64,000 bases of DNA from Tetragonia tetragonoides (Eukaryota; Streptophyta; Magnoliopsida; Caryophyllales; Aizoaceae): positions 5,747,501 through 5,811,500 of the forward strand of contig CM076147.1 of assembly GCA_038025085.1 (NCBI GenBank). The letters are read 5' to 3'. Made by a program: the position numbers and the translations under genes. Below the pieces are notes generated by a model, which was given only the letters and a program-made list of their open reading frames with translations, was not told where the DNA came from and ran no database searches. Of this stretch, positions 1-11,708 are shown in pieces (positions within the stretch are counted from its first letter, which is position 1; every line of letters starts with the position of its first letter).

Positions 1-247
1 CATTTTAAGAAAATCTACGAAAAGCTGAACTAGATCCAACAAATTCACTAGTCTAGTAAATGTGAATCATTTAAGTGCAAGACATGAATGGACTTCAAAC
101 TGAGTTGGTACCCTTGTTCGATATGCAGCAAGACCTAACTTGTAATTGACTCATGAGCCATTTATATAGAGTCACATAACGCCGCATCCATAATGTCCGA
201 GGATTCTCTCCACTAAATCCCCTTTTCAGCTATAGTAAAATATATTA

Positions 248-712
248 GGACAAATTGGCCAAAACCCCTTAAACTTTTAAACATTTTGGCCAGAACACCC
301 AAATATTTTGAACTTTGGCAAGTACCCCCTAGAAAAATTAAAAAGCTGTGTTAATCCCCCCAAACTTGATTTCCCGACTACTTTATAAATTTTTTATCCC
401 GTTTGCCCTCATGCGTTTTGCAAAAGATACATTTTTTCCATACAAAATGAAAAGTTACCACATTGTAATCTCCATTGCTTTTCTTTTTATGTGGTAACTT
501 TTCATTTCGTATGGAAAAAATGTATCTTTTGCAAAATGCATGAGGGCAAAACGGGATAAAAAATTTATAAAGTGGTCGGAAAATCAAACTTAGGGGGATT
601 AACATGGCTTTTTAACTTTTCTAGGGGGTACTTGCCAAAATTCAGGGTTCAAGGTATTTGGGTGTTCTGGCCAAAATGTTCAAAAGTCTAGGGGGTTTTG
701 GCCAATTTATCC
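248..712. mobile_element. Mutator-type foldback MITE in the pseudouridine synthase intron/3' region
   Basis: A nearly complete palindrome of 465 bp. The left arm (248 to about 462, beginning ggacaaattggcc) is the reverse complement, with few mismatches, of the right arm (about 489-712, ending ggccaatttatcc). The unpaired centre is only about 26 nt. A perfect 9-bp duplication, aatatatta, flanks it at 239-247 and 713-721, which is the target-duplication length of Mutator-like elements. It has no coding capacity. If transcribed as part of the minus-strand gene's intron it would fold into one long hairpin. Confidence 0.9.
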
Positions 713-1760
713 AATATATTATCAACAAAAAGGAGGAAGTAAACAACTTAAAAGGCCCCTTTCCAAAAGAAATTCCAGAACATCAGTGTGGCAGTCACAT
801 CATTTAAACTGAAAAACCCTGATTCCAGGAAAGCCCCAGCTGCACCATAATGACACCCAAAAACAACTCAATCCCACAACTTGGTAAGAGCCAGTGGCTC
901 AGGTTTTGATGTCTTTCCAGCCCAAAACCAAATAGCAGAGATCTACAGAACATTGAGCTAATGCTTCTTCTCCCCCTAAATCCTATTTAATTTACTTGTA
1001 GATCAAACAAGTGATCCACATCTCACACTTGTCCCTCAATAAGAAAGCAGACATAGGAGAATTCTCAATTGGCGATAATTGCCTAGGAAATAGAACTGAG
1101 ACTCTAAGAGTGATTACTCCCCTATCCAAGGTCTTCCAAAGACCAATTCAACTACCATACCCAACTTTGCATTTGAGCAAGGGAAACCAAGTTTGCATTC
1201 GACCAAGAAAAAAGCAATATTAACAGGGTTTACATGAGAAATTCTACCAAAATGTCCCTTCATTCCTCTGCCTGTCATACCTACTCCTGACTCTTGAGCA
1301 CTCCATGCCACGGCCCACCGGAGCCAACTTCGAAGGGAACCACCATAACCATTTTCCCACCAAGGAAATGTTGTTTAGCACCACCAACCAAAACCCGCAC
1401 CATCCTGTTCCATACCTCTTCACAATAGCTCCCATGTCCTAAGTCCTAACTCACTAAATGATCCCTTTTTTCTGGCCCTTCTGCCCCAAATATATTCCCT
1501 CATAACTCGTAAGTGTCAACATTACTACCATTACCAACTCAAACTTGAACCAAAAGCTGGAGCTCCATTTTCATCTGCCGTTAATTGATGACTATATTTG
1601 CCATAAAACTAATATGAAACAGGTGGTGCACTAGTTTCAGTGCATCTAAGCCACAATTATGAATCATAAAAAATAAAATAAAAACACAACGGAAACTCCT
1701 TCCATAAAATATGAAAGAACCTTCCAATAAATTGGTACGCAGTGACAGAGGCATATTTAC

Positions 1761-4700
1761 CTACTAGCGGCGTGTCGTACAGGTCCTGAGTGATTATGTC
1801 CAACAGCAGTCATCCGAATTCGATTATTCAAGTCACGGCCTATTGGAACCTCAACACGGCCAGAAATAGGGGTGGGCACTCCTGAAGTGAGACTTAAGTA
1901 AACTCTATTGACTGTGTGGGACTTAAACTGTTCAGCTAAATGGCCATGTGAATGTTCATCCTATCAGAAACACAGTCAGAAGAAGAATAAGTTGTTAACC
2001 TAAAGCATCAGGATATTTCCACATAGAACAAGAATGAAATCCTGCACAGATTGTAGAGATGATTCTGACCTTAGCGACTACCAGCAGTCCGCTTGTGCCT
2101 TTGGCTAATCTGTGCACTATCCCTGGGCGAATAGAAGATGATAGTGTCTCTTCAGAAGGAATTCTATCTGTGGTATGTAGATTTACATTGTGATCGTACT
2201 CTGAAAGATCCTCTGCCTCAGAAAGCCATTCATTATCAGCTAATGCGACATTGGGAAGACTGCAATGGTTTAAAATAGCATTAACAAGGGTGCCCCGTGC
2301 ATTTCCAGGTGCAGGGTGGACAACCTGAACACAGTAGGAGACATCCATATGTTAACCTCCAAGCTTTCCTTTAGAAATCAATTATTTGATCCATCCGAAA
2401 CAATTTATTACTCAGTCAACTACTACCATGTTGCTATAAAAACGTCCCAGGGACACCAGACAGCATATCTTATCCCATGTTCATGCATATGGTACCAGAA
2501 GAAACAGTTTCAGTGATATTACTGATATATCATTCTCATCAGATTACCCAAAATACAAACTGTAATTGAGTTAAAATTCTCCCGTTGAATCCTATTAACC
2601 CCCCCCCCCCCACCCCCGGTCGATACCCGAATAGACTCTACAGATGGAAAGTAACAAACTAAATCCCTTTTCTTTATTTTTTTTTAACTTCAGGTGCTCC
2701 CCCTCATATCAGGGGCACTATATCTATATAGAACCTCTTTAACTGACTTTTATTCATGATAACTTGAGAAAATTCACATCGATAAGTTATTGTTCGGAAG
2801 TGCTAACTGCTAACAAAGTCTTGGATGAACCAACAAGTTCCCACTAACCAAACTCAAATTTAAGAAACCATATTGAAAAATCATTTTTCCAATGATTTCC
2901 ACCAAGATTTCACATACACTAGCTTCCCTTAGAGGACATTGGTATCCAACTCATATCCAGTAACAGTCAGCTGAACCAAAAAATAAAGCACGCAAATTAC
3001 GACTAAAGATGGATAATAATCTCATTGCATACTTCTCAGCACAATGAAAACTCAACAAATATCGAAAGATAAAACAGCAGGTCGACTAGAGAGGGGAGGT
3101 CATGTGGAATGAGTGAATGACCTTCAGCAAAGTATATGGATCTTTACCATATGTGGAGGTTTGTTTACAACTAACACATGGTCATCCTCGTATGTTATGT
3201 CCAAGGGAATCTCCTCAGCCTCTGCCCTCAGGGGCTGCAACTTTGCTATAGTGCAGTTAACTTCATCTCCTGCTCTAACAGCATATGAAACCTGCATAAA
3301 CAAGGTTATGTCAGGCAAAATTTTATTACATCAGATCAAAATAATATAAAACTATAAGCAAGCAAATGAATGAAAGCACTTGATGATAACATAACATGTG
3401 GTAAATTGATCCTAGGCAAAGGAACTGAGACAGACAGAAACACACCACTAAACTGTTCACTATGAACCTAGATAAGGGAGCTAAGTTAGTAGTAAACTAT
3501 TTTAGCTACCTACTGCTGCGGAAAACTAGTAGTCCCATAAAACAAAATCAACTACAAAATTATGATGACCTAGTTTCTGTGTATATAACTCCACACTTAA
3601 AGCAGCATCACGAGGCACTTAGCTAGGTAAGTATGTTTCCTAATCAAAATGCTTCCGAATTCTACAAAAAGAGCAAGTCCTCATTCTCTTAGAAAATTAG
3701 TTCTAGTTGCCTAATGTTTGTTATCGGGTTAGATAAATTACAGACAATAGATGTTCAACACCTGAAATTAGTTGGCATGTTTTCTTTCATCATCAACTAG
3801 ATAGGTTCTCTTCTCTCAATTCTTACTCAGCTGTCATCATATCTTCATTCAATTTCTTCTTGTTTGATTTTGTCAAGGGCACAGCTGCTGCTATCTTCTC
3901 TCTATGTGCTTAACACACTACTGGTTTAGTAGACAAACATCATTTTCTCAGGTCACAATTACAGTCTTTGACTCACTAAGAAGTATGAAAACGAGCTAAT
4001 AAGGAAAGGCGGCATTCCTTCTGTGGTGGAATTGAAGTCTTCCTTTGACTATGATTGACCCTACTATGGTAAAAACCTCGTGAACCAGGTACATTCTCCC
4101 TGGAAACTTTTGACGGGATAGAGGAATACTGGCTCATGGAGAAGATACGGGCTAGAGCCAACCAGTTTATTCTTCCTCAATGCAAATCAAATCATGCACC
4201 ATATTTGCATAGCTATTAGCATCTAGCACCGCACTCAATAACTGATGATTCTGGTTAAAGCTCATGATTCTGGTTAAGACTGCAGAATATTTCCCAGACT
4301 TCCATTCCAACTGCTCAGATTCTAGTGCACAAATTTGATCAGTGCTGTGTTAAGCTTGGGGCGACACCAATCTTGGTTGCACTATAACCACGGCGAACTC
4401 GCTTCTAAGTCAGTAGTACTTCTCCACGACACATCTACATTAAAATTCCAGGCCAACATACATTACCTATTCTATTTTTCGCCGTTGTTTATTGACATAT
4501 TTTTTCTACATTGGATTCACTAGCTCATGATTCCAGAGAGATTTTTGGTACTGTTAGACCCAATTCAGAACAACAGTATGAATTATTCACTTTGAACAAT
4601 CATAATGTAGTTGTCCACCATTTCCATTGGGGCCAAAAGCTTCGCTACTTTTTGGCTTTGGAATATATGGACTAAAGCAAAATGGCTCATAAAACTGTCA

Positions 4701-5615
4701 GCACTTCTTATTTATTGTGAAGTTGCCGATGGTCGTCGCACTTCGGATCTCGGGTCAAACGGAAACAGCCTCTCTGTAAGACTCTCACAGGGGTAAGGCT
4801 GCGTACAATCGACCCCCCCTTACCCTGCCTAGGTGGGAGCCTCTTTGGAGGCAATGGGGTAATGTTGTTGAATGTTGTTGAACAATCATAATGTACTAAG
4901 TTGGGTTTATTTATTTATTTATTGGTAATGTACTAGGCCATTATTATTAATTTCTAATCAATTCAAATTACCAGTTCTTTGAAGGCCACACTTGTACAAT
5001 TTTAAGTTGGCATTTTCCATACCAAATCAATTGACAAATGAAATTTTGTCAATACTCATTGTTTCTCTCCTTATCCATATGAGTACATAACGTTTTATAA
5101 GGTGCAAATGCTAGACTCAAATATACACAGCAGATATCACAAAATGCCCAAATAGCAAAATCAAAATAGGGGAAAACACTCAAATATCAGCCATATACTA
5201 AACAACAATTACCTAACTAAGTTGCCACCTTATCAAAATAAACAAATACACAACCATACAATACTAAGCGAAAGATAAAATATACAAGTGAAATTGAGAT
5301 GATTACCTTATCGATAATGCGGCCGTTAACGGAGACAAGACCAGCTCGAATACTAGACTGAACCCTAGCTCTACTAATTCCGACAATTTTGGAAGAAATC
5401 CAAGCATCAAGCCTTGTTTTTTTCACTGAACTCGCTACTTCAACTTTGTCCTCTAATCTCACTCCTTCGTAGCTTGTTCTTATACCGCCGGAGATTTCAT
5501 CGGTGCTGGTGGTGGAAGAAGAGAAGGATTTAATGAGCGTCGAAACCCTAAATCGGAATTTAGGGCGTGGAGGGAAATGGAGGATTGGACATGAATTGAA
5601 ATTCAGCGCCACCAT
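1761..5615 (-). CDS. RNA pseudouridine synthase, chloroplast-type RluA family (3' exons outside window)
   Basis: Converts uridine to pseudouridine in RNA; the closest family is plant 'RNA pseudouridine synthase 2, chloroplastic'. Four coding exons are readable: 5307-5615 (ATG at 5615; Ser/Phe-rich N-terminus like a plastid transit peptide, then an S4-type RNA-binding stretch, SSKIVGISRARVQSSIRAGL), 3148-3291 (VSYAVRAGDEV...DDHVLVVNKPPHM), 2070-2324 (VVHPAPGNARGTLVNAILNH...RPGIVHRLAKGTSGLLVVAK) and 1761-1960 (DEHSHGHLAEQFKSHTVNRV...GRDLNNRIRMTAVGH). All junctions are GT-AG and the first three end in phase 0, so the reading frame is continuous. The expected next block (LETGRTHQIR) is not found down to base 1, so the gene runs off the left edge. 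Oddity: the catalytic Asp of HRLDxxTSG is Ala (codon gcc at 2103-2105). Everything else is typical, so the gene looks expressed and conserved but may be inactive in catalysis. Confidence 0.88.
2599..2619. repeat. poly-C tract
   Basis: A homopolymeric C run with one A interruption lies in the intron between exons 2 and 3 of the pseudouridine synthase. Length is likely variable, and sequencing errors are common in such tracts. Confidence 0.8.
4610..4879 (+). mobile_element. Au-like tRNA-derived SINE
   Basis: The 3' part (about 4730-4879) carries the conserved body of plant Au-type SINEs: a B-box-like ctcgggtcaaac, 'acagcctctct', 'ggtaaggctgcgtac', 'cctaggtgggagcctc', and an end in repeated ttg units rather than poly(A). 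A perfect 16-bp target duplication, gaacaatcataatgta, lies at 4594-4609 and 4880-4895, showing LINE-type retroposition. The first ~110 bp are not recognised as SINE and may be a chimeric 5' part. It sits in intron 1 of the pseudouridine synthase, antisense to it. Confidence 0.85.
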
Positions 5616-6517
5616 TTTAGCCGATACTCACCGGTTGTTGGTTGGTTTGCTTTTGTAATTGGTATGGTAGTCTTTAGAACCGGGAAAGTTGCGGTTCTTT
5701 TCTCTATCCTCGGCTCTTTTTCTTTTTTCGTTTTTTTCTTAAATAAGTTCGGTTCTGTTCAATTCCGAAAAAATACGCCTTACGTTGGTTGACAACTTAA
5801 ACCATACGGACATTATGGAAAATTATGAGTTTATTGCTTGGTTTTAATGTTGTAGCTTGGTTTTAATGTCTGTTATTATATTCTTCGGGCGTGATTTGTA
5901 TCTTTTTGGCCTTGTTGTAGCAGATGATTAAATCGTTGTATCTAAAAATCCAACCCTTCCTAAAAGGTGGGGATAGAACCGTGTATAATGCTTGTGAATA
6001 AGTGCTTGATTGTTCTTTGTAATACTCTTTTTCTTGAAAACCGATTTTTTAATAAAATGAGAACGCTTAATCATCCGAAAAAAGAGTCTCAAAGATTTGT
6101 CCCTTATAAGGAGAACATAGGCATACTATATACAATGAACAGACCCATCGTTTCGTATTTTCGTGTTCCAAATAATTACCAGATTCATCTTGTTCGAGTT
6201 GCCTGCCTATGGAATTGTCTTTCATCGAGTACTAAGCTACAGTCTTCAGTTCTTATCATTTATAAGCTGTTTCTTCAGCTGAAAACTTTCAAGTATTCAT
6301 GTAAGAAGAGTCTTTACTGTTTCATTTTTCTTGGCATAAGTTGGCCATAAAATGAAAGATGATGAGGGCTGTAACAAATTTGACATAGAAGACACTTTTA
6401 GAAAGATATAATTCTCAAATTTCAACAGTGATTCAGTTCAGATGAGGCAAACCGTCATAAATACTCCACTCTACCAAAAGCAAGTAAACATCATCAATTT
6501 TTTCTGAATCTCACAAC
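5616..6517. other. intergenic spacer between pseudouridine synthase and F-box gene
   Basis: Divided between the presumed 5' region of the pseudouridine synthase (upstream of 5615) and the 3' flank of the F-box gene. It contains a short LINE-3'-end-like remnant (about 5945-6080). No supported gene is seen; the open frame at 5967-6350 has no family resemblance. Confidence 0.6.
5945..6080 (+). mobile_element. 5'-truncated LINE 3'-end remnant
   Basis: Shares with the 3' end of the LINE at 20181-26778 (read on its own strand) and with the remnant at 30010-30136 the order 'cccttcctaaaaggtgggg', '...ttctttgtaat', '...tttttaataaaa(t)ga', 'cttaat'. It has no intact poly(A) tail. Interpreted as a severely 5'-truncated, degenerate LINE copy; short and diverged, so moderate confidence. 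Confidence 0.5.
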
Positions 6518-7829
6518 TTAGCAAAGGGAGGGTACAAACCATAGAGGGGCAGGCCAAATTAACCAAGCAGACCTGATGCAACCAGGGAGGGATTTGAATT
6601 GTCGATTCACAATATCAAAAATCCCGACATCATGGCCACCAACTTCTCCTCGTCTGTGTCTTTCCCATTGATCATCGGTGTAGTAAATGCAGTTTGCATC
6701 ACATTCGGGGTACTCACGAGCAGGGAGACATAGTGAATGATTGATGCCTAAGAAGATTATGTCATTAGTATCTCCTATTCTCAGCATCGTCTTCCAAAAG
6801 AAGCCCTCTAATACCTCAGCTCGAGACAACTTGTAGATGAAGAAGTTAGTCGAGCGATAATAAAGGAAACCCTCCTTACAATCAAGAGCCTTCACCACTC
6901 TGCAAACCAGAAACAGATCATCCCCAGATGATGATACTACCAAGTAGCTGTGGGTGAGTTGCGGGTGTGGGTGGTCTTCTGGTAATTCTAATTTTAAAAT
7001 CTTCAACTTTAGAGCATTACTGGCATTACTGCTATCATTCATGATGTTGCAAACTCCAAGATTGACAGTGCCCTGACCAATAACATATAACTTTTTTTTC
7101 CTCATTACCATGTCACAGGGTTCTTGGCCGAGCCCTTTTGCTAGGCCATGATATGTGGCGTGTCCTTTTAAGGCAAATGGCCGTCCATTTTGGATCACCA
7201 GGTCTTGCAAACGCGAGTCTCCCATGGTTGTACATAGCTATGACCATCCAATGTTCCCTGTCCAGCAAAGGGTTCCCCGATAGGATGACTTTTTGCACCC
7301 TATGACCAAAAGGTTTGTTCCGGTACTCATAATCCGAATGATAGTATGGGTACTCAGTGTGATAAATGGGTGGGAGAGTACTGATCTTCTTCCTTGTGAG
7401 AGGGTTGAGCAAGACCAACGACACCCTGATGCCAGTGATTGTCACAATGACCAACCAGCCATTGGACGAGCCACAAATACGAGCATCCTTGTCATGTACA
7501 ATGTTGTTGAGCAAGCTGAAACAGCTCGTGTTCTTGTCCGTGAAGGAGTAGAAGTGGCAAACTGTGCCGTAGTTGTTGGTGCCACTGCTAGGAAAGAGTA
7601 ACCAGGGTAGTTGTGACTTGTACTTTTGGAAATCCTTCCTCTCTTCCACAACCCAACGCCATGCCTTACAAGTTACTTTCATTCGGATGACATCTTTGAT
7701 CTGCAGTCGGTTTGCGATCAGCTCTACCAAGTCAGGATCAATATTGGACCAATCGTGCATTCCTATATTAACACCACTTGTTGCTTCTTTTTTCTTCATC
7801 CCATGGCTTCTTTTGTTTCTGTATCCCAT
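6518..7829 (-). pseudogene. F-box/DUF295 protein gene with a frameshift
   Basis: F-box/DUF295 proteins are plant SCF ubiquitin-ligase substrate adaptors. The start chosen is the ATG at 7829 (gccATGgg context); sequence upstream of about 7868 is an intron ending in atttcag. The N-terminal part carries an F-box-like stretch (DWSNIDPDLVELIANRLQIK, then a conserved Trp in CKAWRWVV), then a beta-propeller-like region (GSSNGWLVIV, LLNPLTRKKISTLPPI). The C-terminal part (from about 7165 down to the stop at 6518) has the DUF295 signature (KLYVIGQG, CIYYTDDQW, VGIFDIVNRQFKSLPG, WPAPLWFVPSL). The two halves are in different frames: homology switches near 7150-7170, a one-base shift. Frame one ends at 7113. 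Either a recent pseudogene, a sequencing error, or two short products. A 5' UTR exon with donor at 8481 suggests it is transcribed. Confidence 0.8.
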
Positions 7830-8050
7830 GGCGTCTTTGCTTCTTAAGTTTGCTCTCTCTTCTCTGCCTGAAATTTTAAGGAAAATCAATTGTATATCTC
7901 CTCTCCCAGAGGTGTCATTGTGTCAATATGTAGCCAAACTATTAACTAAGACACGTTTAGTTCTAATGCCATAAGAACGCTAGTAGTAGACCTAGCTAGT
8001 AGTATAATTCTTCATCTTGGTATATCTCCATCTTTCCCGCACAACGTTCC

Positions 8051-8210
8051 TTTTTTTTTTTTTTTTTTTCTTTTTTTCTTCTCGAATGAGGAACAAGGCT
8101 AGTACAATATACATATACACGAGGGAGGGTGGATTTGAACCTAAGATATAATATATCCCAATAACTCAATCTTAACCACTAGGCCAAGACATCTTTGGTT
8201 CCCACCTAAA
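8051..8210 (-). mobile_element. tRNA-derived SINE with poly(A) tail
   Basis: Read on the minus strand, an A box (tggcctagtggttaag) is followed about 35 bp on by a B box (ggttcaaatcc), then a unique body and a long A-rich tail (T-run at about 8050-8078 on the plus strand). Flanks 'aacgttcc' and 'taatgttcc' resemble an imperfect target duplication. The spacing is that of a tRNA-related pol III promoter. No tRNA cloverleaf 3' half follows, so it is a SINE and not a tRNA gene. Confidence 0.75.
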
Positions 8211-8480
8211 GTAATGTTCCTTTAAAACAGTTGTAACATCAAAAACCTATAACACTTCCATGTAGAGAAAGAACACATGATAATAATAAACATAGAGCTC
8301 CTCAGTGCCCCTTAAAACAATACACATATATGAATTGAAAAAAAAGAAAAAATATCAAAATCGACAGTCATAAAACTGGGATACTACAGTAAATAAAATC
8401 AAGTTAACCGGTATAATAGGTGGTGGATGTGGATTAACAAACCAAACAGGGGATGGGGAGGAGAGTGAGAAGAGGATTAC

Positions 8481-8575
8481 CTAAGAAAACAGCGTAGTTG
8501 TTATGCAGGCAGCAATAAGCAGATCGAAGAGCAATAAGAGAGAGAAGGGTTTAAGTTTTACTCCCAAATTGTGCG
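8481..8575 (-). other. probable 5' UTR exon of the F-box gene
   Basis: Minus-strand sequence ends in a consensus donor (ttag|gtaatc, exon end at 8481). The matching acceptor atttcag lies about 600 bp downstream, just before the F-box start codon. The transcription start is not defined by the sequence; the right end given is approximate. Confidence 0.5.
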
Positions 8576-8855
8576 CCAGAGGAGGGTTTTTTTCCCGGTT
8601 TTCTTTTTATCATACGATACACAAGACAGAAATTCGCTTAAAATCACGGCCCATTTACAACAGTTTACAATAATCGCCAGTTACTATGTTAATACCAACT
8701 ACAAACTAAGAGGTATTTTTGCACCAAATACACTAAGAGGTATTTGCCTTAATGATTATCATGTTACCATCATTTGAAGGTATCAAATTTAAGGTTAGGG
8801 TCTCCCATATATTCCATATGATTGATGGATATATGGGATGTGATAACAGTTGGGC

Positions 8856-9146
8856 CAGGGACGAAGCCAAGATCTTAAATAGAGGAGGGTCAATCTTTAT
8901 AAGTGACAAGAAGAGGGCATTTTCTAAAATTAAGAACACAAAATATATAACAGGAACAAAAAGGAGGCCAAAGGAGCTAAAAGAAATCAAACTTTGCATG
9001 CGAACCACCGACCTATAATGCAATGCTTCACGCGCACAACCAGCTTCACCAAGGGCTTTTGATGTAATCATATAGCAAATATACAATATAACTGGAATTC
9101 TAATATGGGCCATGGCCCCACGGGCCTCATCATAGCTCCGTCTCTG
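8856..9146. mobile_element. hAT-type MITE
   Basis: Twelve-bp imperfect terminal inverted repeats (cagggacgaagc / gctccgtctctg), 291 bp long, with a perfect 8-bp target duplication agttgggc at 8848-8855 and 9147-9154. TIR start CAGGGACG and 8-bp TSD are hallmarks of hAT non-autonomous elements. No transposase remains. Confidence 0.9.
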
Positions 9147-9320
9147 AGTTGGGCATTGACCCAGGTGGGTTGAGGTGGGAGGGTCGAGGGTCAGTCATTT
9201 GACGCCCAACTCTGAACCCCCGGTCTGAGATGGGCTGGGCTTGTGGGCTTGAGATGGACTGGACTTGTGGGCTCGAAATGGGCTGGGTTGGTTGAAAGCT
9301 CGTTTTTACCTTCTAAAAAA
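9147..9320. repeat. short degenerate tandem repeat of a gggctgg..tgggctcga motif
   Basis: About three imperfect copies of a ~24-bp G-rich unit (gatgggctgggcttgtgggctt and relatives) between 9228 and 9295. No coding content is seen. Confidence 0.5.
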
Positions 9321-9999
9321 AAAAGGAAACTACAATAAATTATAATACTAGATCGAGAAAGAGTAAACCAGTAACGTTATCAATGTCTAGAAAAGATATT
9401 AAGTTTTTCGTCCAAAGTATCACGTTTTGTCTGCGGCAGCAAGGTGAGGTTATCTCATATAAGTTTTTGTGTTCCTATCATTAATCGGTAGGGTCACTTC
9501 AGGTTTAGGTTGAGAAATTCTCAACCAACGTTTTCAGTTTTGGGTCAACCCACTCCATCAATTTTTTTTTTTTTATTTTTGAAAATTGCAAGGAAGCCAC
9601 CCTCTCTAAAGGAAATGAAACTCAATCCTAGGACATTACTGGGACTAGTAAAAGATGCGCCACTGTGTTATCCACCCCAGACTATCCCACTCTATCAAAT
9701 AACCCATTTAGTCTTAATTTTCGTCAAAATTTATAACTAATTAAAATGTTCAAATAAGGTACATATTGGTAATATATTAAAGGGATTTTCCAATTAGTAG
9801 GCCTCAACTTATGAGTTTTCCAATTGGTAGAACTTTTTAAAGAGGAAATCCAAATGGTAGGTTTGTATTTTTTTACAACATCTCGTCCGTACCCTCTTTT
9901 TAACTATTCCATCAATTAATTTGTTAAATGTAACATTTGACCATTTGTTGCGGTTAATTGATGTTGACCCAATTATTTTTCCCCAAAACATCCTTCACA

Positions 10000-10435
10000 C
10001 AGGGGCGTATCCAGGGGGTACAAAAAGGTACTGACGTCGACCCTCTTTTTCGGTAATTTTATATATTATAGAATGCATTTTATATCATAAATACTTGTGT
10101 CGAGTATTGGTATGACCTCTTTTCTATCACTTTGCAGATTGTAGGTTCAAATATTGTGAGCAACTATTTTCTAACTATTTTTCTTCTACAATTCTCCCCC
10201 TCTTTCAGTTTTTGATCTAATCCGTACCTCTTTCTTAATTTTATACATCATATGTGTTTATTTTTTGATATTATCCTTTCCTTTTTTAAGTTTATCATCA
10301 TATGTGTATTGTTGTATACCTCTACAATTATACAATTAAGTTTATACATTGAGTGTCAAATGAACCCATATTAAAAATTTTAAAAAAAAAACTTTTCCGA
10401 TTTGTCCTAGTACTAAATTCCTGGATACGCCACTG
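10000..10435. mobile_element. hAT-type MITE with 16-bp TIRs
   Basis: The left end caggggcgtatccagg matches the inverse of the right end cctggatacgccactg at 15 of 16 positions. The 8-bp flanks ccttcaca (9992-9999) and cattcaca (10436-10443) differ at one base, as expected for an aged hAT target duplication. 436 bp, non-coding. Confidence 0.87.
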
Positions 10436-11162
10436 CATTCACATGTACACAGCTCCATCACCCCTTCTCACTCCTCCATTGTAGAGATTTAAGCTCCTCC
10501 ACCTGCAACTTTGCACTGTGTCAGATCCCTCCCTATGAATTATGATTCTCTCAATCTCAAATCCCACCACCATCTGACTCTTAAATTTTTGTCCTCCTCT
10601 ACCCTCTCAGTAAAGGCACTTCCACCATCATTATCATTCATCTGACTCTTTTAATTTTTTTTCCACTAAAATAAATTGGATCCCGTCTGTCCAACAACCC
10701 TCAACTATTGTTGCCTTGTCCAGAATTTGGCAAAGTTGAAATCTTTAGTGGTGGAGATGTTTGTAGCTACTGCAATTTTCTTATCTTCAATATTTCTTTG
10801 CCATGCGCCCGTGAAAATCCTAATTTGTTTTGTGCTCTGAATTTTAATTTTGGAATTTGAGCCAAAACTTGTCATTTTCAATATCTTCACTCATGTAATA
10901 CCATCTGAGGTTAGTGATTTTTTAAAGGACAGGGAGATGGGTGTAAGTTTGAGGAGAGAGAAAATGCTCGGAATTTCTAGGTGGTCGAACTTGTGGCGCG
11001 GTGGCTTGGAGGTGCGTGGTTGTGAGCGATTGGTGTGTGGGGGTTAGTGGTGGAGGCGGGAGTTCATGGTGGTGGGCTGGTGGTCAATCATTGTGGTAGA
11101 CGGTAGTGGATTAGTGGTGGTAGATTGTAGTAATGACTGGTTTATCAAAGTGTAATATTTGA

Positions 11163-11708
11163 GAGGGGAATAGTAGACTTTCATTCATAGAAAGCCATAC
11201 GGCATCTACAATAAAAACAGCTCTAGAATATACTAAATCAATAGAAACGACAAAAAATCCGCTAACAAACCAATATACTAGAATACTAAGGTGCGACTCC
11301 CAACATGCATAATAACCAGGTGCTTCCTTTGATGTATCTTAATCTTTCACGGAAGTGAAGATCTTCACCACAAGTAACGCAATCGCTTGTCTACAAACCT
11401 CTGTATGATTCCGGCGATCGTGTGTATATCCGGTTCCCAAATTCATACTGCTTCTACTAAAATCAATCACACAATAGGCGAAAAAAGAATCCTATAAAAA
11501 GGAAGATAAGAAGATCCTTAAAAACTCCACAAAGGGAGAGAATTTATTCAACTCGGAACGGGAAAAAAAGCTAGAATTCAAGATTAAACGTGATAAAAAT
11601 CATCAATAGCATGCCGGAAATGACCTAAATCGACCCTCCCGACCTGAAAATATGCTCTACTAAAGGCTAGGGTTCTAGAGAGAAGGAGGAGAAAGAAAGG
11701 AGGAAGGC
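11163..11708 (-). mobile_element. 546-bp retroposon with 18-bp target duplication
   Basis: A perfect 18-bp direct repeat, tcaaagtgtaatatttga, lies at 11145-11162 and 11709-11726 and brackets an unrelated 546-bp insert. On the minus strand the insert begins like a 5' leader (CT-rich, then gaaccctagcc) and ends without an obvious poly(A). The duplication length indicates LINE-type retrotransposition. Family not recognised: it could be a processed transcript or an internally deleted LINE. Orientation is inferred only from the leader-like end. Confidence 0.7.

Noticed and set aside
1011..1435. Short frames on both strands left of the pseudouridine synthase exons
   Set aside because: No resemblance to the missing C-terminal exons (no THQIR-type block) or to any family.
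7150..7175. Programmed ribosomal frameshift in the F-box gene (cttaaaagg site)
   Set aside because: The needed shift is +1 (or -2), no known slippery heptamer in the right phase, and the family has no such mechanism.
8100..8200. tRNA gene on the minus strand
   Set aside because: Only A and B boxes match; no acceptor/T-stem folding, poly(A) tail follows. SINE instead.
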